Of a DNA stretch of 64,000 nt, positions 9,210-17,533 are shown piece after piece (position 1 is the stretch's first letter; each line of letters begins with the position of its first letter). The position numbers and the translations under genes are program-made. The stretch comes from Peptoclostridium litorale DSM 5388 (GTDB lineage Bacteria > Bacillota > Clostridia > Peptostreptococcales > Peptostreptococcaceae). Below the pieces are notes generated by a model. The model was not told where the DNA came from, ran no database searches, and was given only the letters and a program-made list of their open reading frames with translations. The stretch spans positions 248,001-312,000 of the forward strand of contig NZ_FSRH01000001.1 of NCBI RefSeq assembly GCF_900141635.1. The letters run 5' to 3'.

Positions 9210-10570
9210 ATCCTGCTCCCCATTATCCTGTCCGCTATCATCCTTGCAAAGTCCATATTGCTGTAAAAGTGGACATGTGCGTATCCCGCCATAACGTTTT
9301 TCTTGCAAAATCCGCAGCTCCACGAGTCTCCCTCGCCCGACTCCCTCTTTTTAAAGACATTGTATGCGGTGACTATGTCCTCTTTCAGCTCCACATAGGA
9401 CCTGTGGAATTCATGCGCCCTTGTCCTGCCTGTAATTCCCTCGCATTCAAACTCAACGTATCCAAACCTTTGGAGCCTTCTGGTCATTGCAGCCTTTGCC
9501 GGGAAGAATCCAACCATTTCAGACTCGCTGCCGTCAAGCCCCGTTACCTTTTCTGTAAGGTACATCAGCCCTCCGCACTCAGCATATGCAAACATTCCAC
9601 TTTCAAGGCTCTTCCTCATACGGCTTCTCATTTCGCTGTTTTTTTCAATCTCCTTTGCAAACACCTCCGGGAACCCTCCGCCTATATAAAGTCCATCTAT
9701 GTCATTTGGAAGGCTTTTATCGCTTATGGGGCTGAAATACTCTATTTCAAATCCCATCTTTCGAAAAAGCCTTATGTTGGCACCGTAGTAGAAGTTGAAT
9801 CCCTTGTCCATGGCCACGCCGAGCCTTAGTCCCTTTGCATAGTCCAGAAGGTCTTTAGCGGGGTCGCTCGGTTGATCGAGAGTGCAAGCTCCATTTGCGA
9901 TTTTGATCAGCCCCTCTATGTCTATGTGGCTTTTGACAAGCTGTGAAAGTCTATCTATCTTTTCTGAAAGCTCCTTAACCTCTCCTGCCGGTATCAGTCC
10001 CAGATGCCTGCTGCCAAGCGCGACTTCCTCAGTCTTTGGCAGGTATCCGAGGCATTTTACTCCAGTGTGGCATTCTATTGCCTCTTTGAGTATTGAGTAG
10101 TGGCGCTCCCCGGAGACCCTGTTTATTATTACTCCCCTTACATCAACGCCTGGGTCGAATCCCGCATATCCCATGACCTGGGCCGCTATGCTTGCCGAAA
10201 CTCCCTTGCCGTCGAGCACTAGCACCACGGGGCATTTTGCAATTTTCGAAACGTGGGCGGAGCTTCCAATGCAAGACTTTACTCCAAGCCCGTCATAAAG
10301 CCCCATTACGCCTTCTATCACTGATATGTCGCTGCCTTGTGAACCTTCAAACAGCATCTGCATAACGCTGTTTTCGTCCAGAAGGAAGCTATCCAGGTTT
10401 GTGGACTCCCTTCCGGTCACGAAGCCATGAAACTGTGGGTCTATATAGTCCGGCCCCACCTTGAAGGGCGCAACTTTTTTTCCCACTGAAGCCATTGCGG
10501 CCATTATGCCTATGCTGACCGTAGTCTTTCCGCAGCCGCTTGTAGCTCCTGCTATCATTATCCTGTCCAT
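9206..10570 (-). CDS. cbiA: Cobyrinate a,c-diamide synthase
   Basis: A 454-residue enzyme with an N-terminal ATP-binding domain (GATSGCGKTT near residues 8-17, KVGPDYIDP) and a C-terminal class I glutaminase-like domain with the AYAECGGLMYL nucleophile loop. It amidates the a and c acetates of cobyrinate. It lies between cobC and pduX in the operon and overlaps pduX. Confidence 0.95.
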   Translation of the reverse strand: MDRIMIAGATSGCGKTTVSIGIMAAMASVGKKVAPFKVGPDYIDPQFHGFVTGRESTNLDSFLLDENSVMQMLFEGSQGSDISVIEGVMGLYDGLGVKSCIGSSAHVSKIAKCPVVLVLDGKGVSASIAAQVMGYAGFDPGVDVRGVIINRVSGERHYSILKEAIECHTGVKCLGYLPKTEEVALGSRHLGLIPAGEVKELSEKIDRLSQLVKSHIDIEGLIKIANGACTLDQPSDPAKDLLDYAKGLRLGVAMDKGFNFYYGANIRLFRKMGFEIEYFSPISDKSLPNDIDGLYIGGGFPEVFAKEIEKNSEMRSRMRKSLESGMFAYAECGGLMYLTEKVTGLDGSESEMVGFFPAKAAMTRRLQRFGYVEFECEGITGRTRAHEFHRSYVELKEDIVTAYNVFKKRESGEGDSWSCGFCKKNVMAGYAHVHFYSNMDFARMIADRIMGSRI

Positions 10571-10585
10571 AAAATCAACTCCACA

Positions 10586-11176
10586 CTATTCTCCAAGCGG
10601 AACTATTCCGCTTAGAATCCCGTATCCGTTTGTATACTCTATATAAACCCTTGCCGCGGGCTCTATCTTGAAGTGCCACATGTCGTCTATTCCCATACCC
10701 AGAAGGTGAATTATTATGTTCAGGGCGTTTCCTCCATGGGTCACTATTAACGCTGTTCCCTCATTCTCCTTTATGGAGTCTATAAATGACGTTGTGGCAT
10801 TTCTCCAGTCCATGAAATTGTCGCCTCCGGGTATTGTGTAACCCTTGTAGTCACTTGTCCAGCTCTTCCACTCCTCGGGGTGCTGCGCTTCTATCTGGCC
10901 GTATGTCTTGTTTTCAAACATCCCGAAGTTAAGCTCCCTCAGCTCGTCCCTTATTTCATATTCCATTCCACGCCCTTTTGATATGGCGTCCGCCAGTGCA
11001 ATCGCCCTTTCAAGAGGGCTGGAGTACATAAAGTCAACCTTTTGCGAGCCGAGCTCTCTGCTTAGCTTTTCCACCTGCAAAAGTCCCTTTTGAGTCAGGC
11101 TTGACTGTGTCACTCCATAAAGCTTCTTTTCGGTGTTTGCCACTGTCTGTGTGTGCCTTGCTATAATAAACTTCAT
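10586..11176 (-). CDS. cobC: Histidine phosphatase, alpha-ribazole phosphatase-like
   Basis: A 196-residue histidine phosphatase. The catalytic His lies in RHTQT near residue 7, with Thr where most members have Gly. The second conserved His is in VTHGGNA, and SSPLERA is the usual conserved loop. In this operon, between cobS and cbiA, it most likely removes the phosphate from alpha-ribazole or adenosylcobalamin 5'-phosphate. The family is broad, so the substrate is inferred from context. Confidence 0.82.
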   Translation of the reverse strand: MKFIIARHTQTVANTEKKLYGVTQSSLTQKGLLQVEKLSRELGSQKVDFMYSSPLERAIALADAISKGRGMEYEIRDELRELNFGMFENKTYGQIEAQHPEEWKSWTSDYKGYTIPGGDNFMDWRNATTSFIDSIKENEGTALIVTHGGNALNIIIHLLGMGIDDMWHFKIEPAARVYIEYTNGYGILSGIVPLGE

Positions 11177-11197
11177 ATGCTCATTCCCTTCAAATCC

Positions 11198-11926
11198 TTA
11201 CACGTAAAAGCCCGTCAGGTATGCAATGACTAAAAACATAGTCTGCGAAAACTCTATCACAAGCCCATGCGTATCCCCGGTTATACCTCCGAGCACCGAT
11301 TTAACCTTCCTTGCCACTCCAAGCGCTGCGGCTATTGTAAGCATAGCCGCTACTGCGTACTTCGGTCCGTGAAGCCAGGCCGCAGTGCCTGTGAATACAG
11401 TCAGGGCTAGAATAAGTTCAAGCCCGTTTGAATTGTCCACAAAGCTCTTGCCCATTCCCTCTTCCCTTGCATATTCGTTGAAATAGCACACTATTATGAC
11501 GCAGCTTCTTCCCGCTACCGCCATAGTCAAAAGGTATGTGGGCTCCATGTGGTAAAACATCACCAGGTTCGAAAGGAGCAGCATGAATATAGCTATCGAG
11601 CCAAATGTACCCACGTTGCTGTCCTTCATTATCTCCAGGACCCTTTCCCTGTTTCTCCCGCTGAATATCCCGTCAACGCTGTCTGCAACACCATCTATGT
11701 GAAGGCCTCCGCTTATCCAAATGTAAAAGGCAAGAACCAAGAGCGAATATACCGACTTGTCTATTCCAGACAGCAATGAGGCGAATCCCCACATCAGCAT
11801 TCCAATTACGACTCCAACAAACGGAGTGTATTTGACACCTTTTTCAAAGTCTTCGCTTTTGAATTCAAACGGATATGGCACGGGCAGCCTTGTGAAAAAC
11901 GTAAGCATAAGTAAAAATCTCTTCAT
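11198..11926 (-). CDS. cobS: Adenosylcobinamide-GDP ribazoletransferase
   Basis: A 242-residue polytopic membrane protein. The N-terminal FFTRLPVPYPFEF and the metal-binding GGLHIDGVADSVDGIFSG segment near residue 91 are diagnostic of CobS. It joins adenosylcobinamide-GDP and alpha-ribazole at the membrane. Several hydrophobic segments fill the second half. It lies between cobU and cobC, the usual order of nucleotide-loop genes. Confidence 0.94.
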   Translation of the reverse strand: MKRFLLMLTFFTRLPVPYPFEFKSEDFEKGVKYTPFVGVVIGMLMWGFASLLSGIDKSVYSLLVLAFYIWISGGLHIDGVADSVDGIFSGRNRERVLEIMKDSNVGTFGSIAIFMLLLSNLVMFYHMEPTYLLTMAVAGRSCVIIVCYFNEYAREEGMGKSFVDNSNGLELILALTVFTGTAAWLHGPKYAVAAMLTIAAALGVARKVKSVLGGITGDTHGLVIEFSQTMFLVIAYLTGFYV

Positions 11927-11987
11927 ATTGCTTCACCCTTTATTCTACTCTATATTCTGCTCTTTGTTTAATCAGTTGTGCGATTCT

Positions 11988-12548
11988 CTATTTTATCCTC
12001 ATTGGTATTCCAGAAAAGCAAACGTGAACCTCGTCAGCCATCGCAGCTATGTGCTGGTTCACCCTGCCCGCTATGTCCCTGAATATGCTTCCGAGCCTGT
12101 ACGAAGGCACAAGCCCCATTCCAACCTCATTTGTGACTATTACGGCATCCCTCTCTCCGGCAGACAAAACGTCAAGCATAGAATTCACCTCTTTGAATAT
12201 CTCCGCCTCAAGATTGTCCACCTCTTCCATGGAGCAACTGTCAAAATCCACTCCGGTTTCAAGCATGATGTTTGTAACCATTACCGTTATGCAGTCGAGA
12301 AGCACCGTCGATGCTCCTCCTCTTTCAATGTCTTCTTTTATGCTCTCAAAACCTTTATATATCTCGTATGTCTTCCAGCTTGAAGGCCTTGAATTCCTGT
12401 GCTTTTTTATCCTGTCCTTCATTCCATCGTCAAACGCTATTGCGGTTGCAACGTATGCTACGTCTCCCGCGGCATCCGCCGCTATTTTTTCCGCAAGCCT
12501 GCTCTTTCCGCTCCTCGCCCCACCTGTAACCATTATGATTTTTCCCAT
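11988..12548 (-). CDS. cobU: Adenosylcobinamide kinase / guanylyltransferase
   Basis: About 186 residues with the P-loop VTGGARSGKS at the very N-terminus, YVATA, and TNEVGMGLVP, the CobU signature. It phosphorylates adenosylcobinamide and transfers GMP to it. An upstream in-frame ATG at 12605 would add 19 residues overlapping cobD. I prefer the ATG at 12548 because it has GGAAGTG at good distance and begins just before the P-loop. Confidence 0.94.
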   Translation of the reverse strand: MGKIIMVTGGARSGKSRLAEKIAADAAGDVAYVATAIAFDDGMKDRIKKHRNSRPSSWKTYEIYKGFESIKEDIERGGASTVLLDCITVMVTNIMLETGVDFDSCSMEEVDNLEAEIFKEVNSMLDVLSAGERDAVIVTNEVGMGLVPSYRLGSIFRDIAGRVNQHIAAMADEVHVCFSGIPMRIK

Positions 12549-12582
12549 GAAATCACTTCCCTGCTGATTTAAAGTTTCACAT

Positions 12583-13632
12583 TTAGCACTGATCAAAATA
12601 TTCAATTGCGGCGCTTATGAACCTGTCTGTATAGTCCCTTTTCTTGACTGCAACCCTTATGTAGCCGTCTCCAATGCCATAAAAGTCCTCGCATGTCCTT
12701 ATATATACCCCGCGCTTTTTAAGATGCTCATCGAGCCCTTTGGCCCTATTGCCTTCGACTCTGCAGAGTATGAAATTGCTCCTGCTTTCGACAGGGTCAA
12801 GCCCCTTTACGCCTGACAGACTCTCGAGCATGTACTCCTTTTCATATTTGTAAAAGTCTAGTGTCTTTTTCCTGTATTCGCCGTCTGCCATCATAAGCGG
12901 CAGCGCCTCAAGTGCAAACGCGTTCACAGTCCAAGGCTCCTTGAACTTTTCCATCTTCTCTATTATGCTCCTGTGCCCAACGCCGTAGCCTATGCGAAGC
13001 CCCGCAAGCGAATAGAACTTTGTCATTGACCTGAGTATGAACACATCGTGATTTTCTATGTTACCAATGAGGCTTTCCCCAAGCGAATAGTCTATGAAAG
13101 ACTCGTCTGCAAAAAGAATCCCTCTATTTTTTGCCAGTCCATCCAGCAAAGGTTTGAAATCCTTAGCCTCCGTGAAAACACCAGTGGGGTTGTTGGGATT
13201 GCAAATCACCACTACCTCATGCGAGCCGCTTTCAACCCTCTTCGCCAGGGCGTACATGTTCGGCCTAAAGCAGTTCTCTTCCGTGCACAAAAAGCTCTCC
13301 ACATTGGAACCGTACATCTCAAATGCTCTCTTGTACTCGTTGAATGTCGGCTGCACTATCAGGACGTTTTTCGGCCTTATCGCCCTTGCAAATAGGTATA
13401 TGAGCTCTACGGCCCCGTTTCCAAGTATAGTGCTGCCATCGCCTGTTCCAAGGGCCTTTTCAAGGCTTGTTCTGGCGCTAATCCCGTCTATTTCGGGATA
13501 CATTGAAATCCCGCCTGCCATACTCTTTATGAGCTCTACAACTCCCTTTGGCGGACCCAGCGGATTTATGTTTGCGCTAAGGTCTGCAGCGCTGTCCCTG
13601 TCTTTTCCAAAATATCCTCCGTGCTTGTTCAA
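12583..13632 (-). CDS. cobD: L-threonine-O-3-phosphate decarboxylase
   Basis: A fold-type I PLP enzyme of about 349 residues related to histidinol-phosphate aminotransferase. It has NKHGGYFG and LSANINPLGPP at the start, CNPNNPTG in the middle, and SMTKFYSLAGLRIGY with the PLP lysine. It makes aminopropanol phosphate from the PduX product. The frame is open to a GTG at 13686, but TTG at 13632 has GGAG eight bases upstream and gives the normal N-terminus. The palindromic element 13761-13956 lies just upstream. Confidence 0.88.
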   Translation of the reverse strand: MNKHGGYFGKDRDSAADLSANINPLGPPKGVVELIKSMAGGISMYPEIDGISARTSLEKALGTGDGSTILGNGAVELIYLFARAIRPKNVLIVQPTFNEYKRAFEMYGSNVESFLCTEENCFRPNMYALAKRVESGSHEVVVICNPNNPTGVFTEAKDFKPLLDGLAKNRGILFADESFIDYSLGESLIGNIENHDVFILRSMTKFYSLAGLRIGYGVGHRSIIEKMEKFKEPWTVNAFALEALPLMMADGEYRKKTLDFYKYEKEYMLESLSGVKGLDPVESRSNFILCRVEGNRAKGLDEHLKKRGVYIRTCEDFYGIGDGYIRVAVKKRDYTDRFISAAIEYFDQC

Positions 13633-13760
13633 TTCATCATCTCCAAAATACACTATAGTTATAAGTCTCTTATAAAAGTCTCCCACTTACGCTAACGCAT
13701 GGATGATAGCGGCTTGCCAATTGCCATATATATTCAAACTAAAAATAGTTTCCCGCAAAA

Positions 13761-13956
13761 GGCATGTGATTGTATGAATTTGTCCGGCTTTCTGGAGCTT
13801 TGCAGAGCCGTTCATTGAGATTTTGCAAGCGAGCCGATTGGAACCTTTGACTGTTTGAGCGCAGTGAGTTTCAAACGGTTCCCGGCGATATTGCAAAATG
13901 AAATGCCAAACGGCTCCAAAGCATAAGACATCCGGCAGATTTATACATCACATGCC
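13761..13956. mobile_element. 196-bp palindromic MITE-like element
   Basis: The whole segment is one long imperfect inverted repeat. The outer ends GGCATGTGAT-TGTATGAATT and the reverse complement GGCATGTGATGTATAAATCT match closely. Further in, GCTTTG-GAGCCGTT, CATT-ATTTTGCAA and GCCG-GGAACC pair with the opposite arm, and the tip is GTTTGA-GCGCAGTGAG-TTCAAAC. No coding gene is inside. The right end supplies the stop codon of cbiB (GGC ATG TGA). The hairpin at 7631-7677 shares its ends. It resembles a miniature inverted-repeat element or a large structured RNA; no transposase for it was seen. Confidence 0.75.
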
Positions 13957-14928
13957 AAGTATCATAGCCGCCATTATGAGCGCCCCTATCTGTGAGGCGT
14001 ATAGTATCCTGCAGGCCCCCCTTATGTGATTTGGCACTATTTCAGTTTTCGTATCGCCTATTGTCGGCTTGTAAACAGTCTCCCCGAAATAAGTGTTTGT
14101 CCCTCCAAGCCTTATATTCATAAGGCCCGCCGCCGCCGCTTCGGGATATGCGCAGTTTGGGCTCTTGTGGTTTTTACGGTCCCTTATCATTATTCTCATT
14201 CCGCTTGATGCGTCAAACCCGGCGATTCCTCCGGCAACCACCATGAGGACGCTCCCTATCCTTGCAGGGATGTAGTTTAATACGTCATCAAGCTTTGCGG
14301 ATGCAAAACCTATCTCCCTGTAAGGCTCCTGAATATATCCGACCATGGAATCGAGAGTATTCACTGTCTTGTATATGAACACGAATTGAACAGGGTATCC
14401 AACAAGAGCCCCTGCAACGATCCAAAACATGGGAGCCAAAACACCGTCTATTGTGTTTTCAGCCACGGTCTCCACAACTGCCCTTGTAACCTCATGCGGC
14501 TTTAAGCTCGACGTGTCCCTTCCCACAAGATACGAAAGGAGCTTTCTAGACTTTTGAATGTCGCCTTCCAGAAGCGACCTGTATACCTTCAAAGCCTCGT
14601 CTTTGAGACATTTTGCCGCAAGCGAGGTGTATAGAAGGTATGTCAATAAAGTCACGACCGCCCAGCTTCCAAGCATTCCTGCCGCATGCAGCAAAAGTGA
14701 AACTGCAGCTGCCACGGTAACCACTGAAAAGCCCGCAAGTAAAAATCCACCGAGCCTAAGCCTATTTGGAAAAACCCTTCTCACAAGCTTTTCATAAGCA
14801 GATATCATCCTGCCTATGTAGATTATGGGATGGGGCCAAGAATGAGGGTCCCCTAGAATGAAATCCATAGCCGCGGCAACTATTATAATTGTAAGGAAGC
14901 TTTTTTGCGCTTCTCCAAAAATATCCAT
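13948..14928 (-). CDS. cbiB: Adenosylcobinamide-phosphate synthase
   Basis: A 326-residue integral membrane protein with DFILGDPHSWPHPI near the N-terminus and ENTIDGVLAPMFW in the middle, as in CbiB. It attaches aminopropanol phosphate to adenosylcobyrate. It starts three bases after cbiP behind AGGGG. Its last codons and stop lie inside the inverted-repeat end of the 13761-13956 element, so the insertion may have reset the C-terminus. Confidence 0.94.
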   Translation of the reverse strand: MDIFGEAQKSFLTIIIVAAAMDFILGDPHSWPHPIIYIGRMISAYEKLVRRVFPNRLRLGGFLLAGFSVVTVAAAVSLLLHAAGMLGSWAVVTLLTYLLYTSLAAKCLKDEALKVYRSLLEGDIQKSRKLLSYLVGRDTSSLKPHEVTRAVVETVAENTIDGVLAPMFWIVAGALVGYPVQFVFIYKTVNTLDSMVGYIQEPYREIGFASAKLDDVLNYIPARIGSVLMVVAGGIAGFDASSGMRIMIRDRKNHKSPNCAYPEAAAAGLMNIRLGGTNTYFGETVYKPTIGDTKTEIVPNHIRGACRILYASQIGALIMAAMILGM

Positions 14929-14931
14929 TGT

Positions 14932-16422
14932 CTATACCCCTATTATGTCCATTATTTTGTCCATGTCAAGACTCTCCCTAACGGCCTTTGCAAGCTTGTC
15001 ATACTCCATCTCCTTCATCTGGGCGTAAGAGAGAGTGACCTCCATTTTGCCCATTCCCTTTTTCTCCCTCAAAAGGTCTACAATAGAGCTTCTGAATCCG
15101 TCGTTTTCAAATATTCCGTGTATATACGTCCCAAACACGCTTCCATCCGGGCTGACTGCGCCTTCCAGCCTTCCGTCCTCAAGCTCTATGGGCCTTATCG
15201 TCCCTTCAAGAGCGTCGCTTCTACCCATGTGAATCTCGTATCCGCCTGCAGCCTGCCCTATTGAGCCTCCAAGCATGCCAGTTCCGCTTATTATCTTGGC
15301 GCCTATCTGGCTTGTCCTCTTTTCAGCCGCCATTGTTGTGGATATGTCGAGAAGCGAAAGCCCGTTTATCCTCTCCATGTCCGACTCCACCCTGTGAGGG
15401 TCCCTTATCTCCATTCCGAGCATCTGGTATCCTCCGCAGATTCCTATTACAGGAACTCCCTTTCTGTGAAGGGCGTATATAGCCTTGTCCATTCCCGACT
15501 CGAATATGAATTTCATGTCAGATATTGTGTTTTTGCTTCCCGGAATTATTACCATATCTACGTCTTCAAGCTCATGGGGCTTTGACGCGTATCTCACGGC
15601 GACCCCTTCCTGCGCCTCAAAAGGCGTGAAGTCAGTGAAATTCGACATGTACGGAAGTCTTACAACCCCTATTACAACGTCGCCGTGTACGTCGCTTCTT
15701 ATCCTCGTGCTCACGCTGTCCTCGTCCTCTATGTTTATGTCCATGTGGTTAATCACCCCGAGGCACGGGATGTCGAGCCTTTCCCGAAACATCTCTATTC
15801 CTGGCTTCAAAAGCTCTACATCTCCCCTGAACTTGTTTATTATGTACCCGCGTATCCTCTTTCTCTCCTGGGGCTCCAGCAGCATTACAGTTCCGTATAT
15901 CTGCGCAAAAACGCCCCCCTTGTCTATGTCCCCTATGAGAATCACAGGTGAATCCGACATTTCAGCCATACCCATGTTCACTATGTCGTTTTTCCTCAGG
16001 TTTATCTCAGCCGGGCTTCCTGCCCCTTCAAGTACTATTACATCGTATTTTGAAGAGAGCCTATTGTAGGCCTCCATGACCGCAGTTTTCATGACTGTTT
16101 TCTTTTGGTAGTACTCTCCCGCCTTCATGTTCGAATGCACCCTGCCATGTACTATTATCTGGCTTCCCATGGTGCTTGTAGGCTTTAGCAGCACTGGATT
16201 CATGTCTACATGGGGCTCTATTCCCGCTGCTTCCGCCTGGACAACCTGTGCCCGTCCCATCTCTCCCCCATCTTTTGTTATGTACGAATTAAGCGCCATG
16301 TTCTGCGCCTTGAACGGAGCCACTCTGTATCCGTCCTGGCTGAGTATCCTACACAGCGCCGCAGTGAGTATGCTCTTTCCAACAGTAGATCCCGTTCCCT
16401 GAAACATTATGCTCTTTGACAT
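14932..16422 (-). CDS. cbiP: Cobyric acid synthase
   Basis: A 496-residue amidotransferase, first gene of the minus-strand operon. It has the N-terminal FQGTGSTVGKS nucleotide-binding loop, APFKAQNMALNS, and a C-terminal glutaminase domain with the GICGGYQMLG nucleophile loop. It amidates the b, d, e and g side chains of adenosylcobyrinate diamide. GGAGAAGG precedes the ATG. Transcription is expected to be controlled by the riboswitch and terminator at 16474-16700. Confidence 0.96.
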   Translation of the reverse strand: MSKSIMFQGTGSTVGKSILTAALCRILSQDGYRVAPFKAQNMALNSYITKDGGEMGRAQVVQAEAAGIEPHVDMNPVLLKPTSTMGSQIIVHGRVHSNMKAGEYYQKKTVMKTAVMEAYNRLSSKYDVIVLEGAGSPAEINLRKNDIVNMGMAEMSDSPVILIGDIDKGGVFAQIYGTVMLLEPQERKRIRGYIINKFRGDVELLKPGIEMFRERLDIPCLGVINHMDINIEDEDSVSTRIRSDVHGDVVIGVVRLPYMSNFTDFTPFEAQEGVAVRYASKPHELEDVDMVIIPGSKNTISDMKFIFESGMDKAIYALHRKGVPVIGICGGYQMLGMEIRDPHRVESDMERINGLSLLDISTTMAAEKRTSQIGAKIISGTGMLGGSIGQAAGGYEIHMGRSDALEGTIRPIELEDGRLEGAVSPDGSVFGTYIHGIFENDGFRSSIVDLLREKKGMGKMEVTLSYAQMKEMEYDKLAKAVRESLDMDKIMDIIGV

Positions 16423-16473
16423 ATATTCACCTTCTCCAAAAAATTCAATCTATTTTAATTATAAATTTAAACA

Positions 16474-16505
16474 CAAAAAAAGCACACATCCGAAGTATTG
16501 TGTGC
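16474..16505 (-). terminator. Riboswitch-controlled intrinsic terminator
   Basis: Read on the minus strand, GCACAC and GTGTGC form a six-pair stem around AATACTTCGGAT and are followed by seven T residues. Upstream, GAAGTGTATTG (around 16534-16544) can pair with CACAATACTTC in the loop and 5' arm, a plausible antiterminator. This explains how the aptamer could switch off the cbiP operon. Confidence 0.82.
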
Positions 16506-16559
16506 CAAGGCAAGCCTATTCCATGGTATCAATACACTTCCCTCCGAAGCTGTTTAGAT

Positions 16560-16700
16560 AAAATCCTCCAGGGCAGGTATCCTGACTTGCAAATCATCCT
16601 AATCTCCCCGCCTTCCCGAAAACTCAGTGGCATATTGGGGATTTCGTATTGCTTACAGTAGCGGGGGCTGTAGAGGAATCTAACCTCTTTCCCTCTTAGC
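16560..16700 (-). promoter_or_regulatory. Cobalamin riboswitch for the cbiP-hemC operon
   Basis: On the minus strand the core reads GGGAAAGAGG, then CAGCCCCCGCTACTGTAAG, then GGGAAGGCGGG, and the B12 box AAGTCAGGATACCTGCCCT (plus positions 16570-16588). These are in the order of the cobalamin aptamer class. It lies between a sigma-A promoter (16767-16796) and an intrinsic terminator (16474-16505), so adenosylcobalamin should lower expression of the operon. Confidence 0.95.
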
Positions 16701-16766
16701 TTTCATACAAAAATTTGAAAACGAAAGAACCCTGAAAAGTTTTTTATATTTACGCAATTTGCCTTA

Positions 16767-16796
16767 ATTATAATTTAATGTAGCAAAGCTTGTCAA
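16767..16796 (-). promoter_or_regulatory. Sigma-A promoter of the cbiP operon
   Basis: The minus strand shows TTGACA (16791-16796) and TATAAT (16767-16772) with an 18-base spacer, both perfect consensus hexamers. The start would be near 16760, about 60 bases before the aptamer core. Confidence 0.85.
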
Positions 16797-17125
16797 ATTG
16801 ATAATCTCTATAGTGAATCGCCTTTTAATCCTCTATTTGAAATAGTCTTTCATTTTTCTAATAAAACTTCCCTCTGACAATTTATTGATTTTCAAATCGT
16901 AATTAATATCTTTGTACCTGATTTTAAAACAGTGTATCATATATACATATAATTTGTATATATCTATAAGCACAGTTCTCAATGTGACAATAGTCACACA
17001 CTATTAGGCTGTCTGCAATCGAAATAGTCATAAAATCGCTGGAAATTCTAACAATCCGCTCATATATTAAGATTTACTCATTCATAAAAGATAAGGTGAA
17101 TTTCAGTTGTTCTCTATTTTTTCGC
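16797..17125. other. AT-rich divergent intergenic region with a TGTGA-N6-TCACA palindrome
   Basis: This stretch lies between the two divergent promoters and contains no convincing gene. The only clear element is TGTGACAATAGTCACA at 16983-16998, a perfect palindrome that fits the Crp-type consensus TGTGA-N6-TCACA. It is about 190 bases from the minus-strand promoter and 130 from the plus-strand one, so it could serve either side or neither. Confidence 0.5.
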
Positions 17126-17154
17126 TTGTAATATATCACTATTAATACTATAAT
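17126..17154 (+). promoter_or_regulatory. Sigma-A promoter of the cbiL operon
   Basis: TTGTAA (17126-17131) and TATAAT (17149-17154) have a 17-base spacer. The predicted start lies about 30 bases before the second cobalamin aptamer. Confidence 0.75.
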
Positions 17155-17189
17155 TTAAGCGTGAAAGCTTCATAAAACTATTGTTTAAG

Positions 17190-17338
17190 GCACCTTGTAA
17201 AGGTTTAATAGGGAAAGCGGTGAAAATCCGCTGCAGCCCCCGCTACTGTAAGTGAAGACGACTCTTTGCATCCACTGGCTCTACGCCGGGAAGGAAAAGA
17301 CGAGGATGACACACGAGCCAGGAGACCTGCCTTTGACG
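17190..17338 (+). promoter_or_regulatory. Cobalamin riboswitch for the cbiL-transport operon
   Basis: The conserved parts appear in order: AATAGGGAAAGCGGTGAAAA, GCAGCCCCCGCTACTGTAAG, CCGGGAAGG, and the B12 box GAGCCAGGAGACCTGCCTT near 17316-17334. An intrinsic terminator follows at 17469-17500, before cbiL. Import and chelation genes downstream are therefore expected to be repressed by cobalamin. Confidence 0.95.
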
Positions 17339-17468
17339 TATGCTATGCTTCGGTGGGAAGCTGATGGCATTGAGCATATATTCAAGATGCAGTAAGGCGT
17401 CATTCCATATTCGGAGATTGCCTAAGAGCCTTAGTCTTGAAATACTTGCACTTTGTCTCAATCCGTTT

Positions 17469-17500
17469 CTTCCGCCACTATTTCTGCGCGGAAGTTTTTT
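17469..17500 (+). terminator. Intrinsic terminator in the cbiL leader
   Basis: CTTCCGC and GCGGAAG form a seven-pair stem around CACTATTTCTGC, followed by six T residues. It lies between the riboswitch and the cbiL start, as expected for the expression platform. Confidence 0.8.
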
Positions 17501-17533
17501 ATTTTCAAAAATAACTATAGTAAGGGTGGTAAT

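Noticed and set aside
13687-13896. A 69-codon open frame within the palindromic element
   Set aside because: It is formed by the inverted-repeat sequence, has no ribosome site and no protein-like features.
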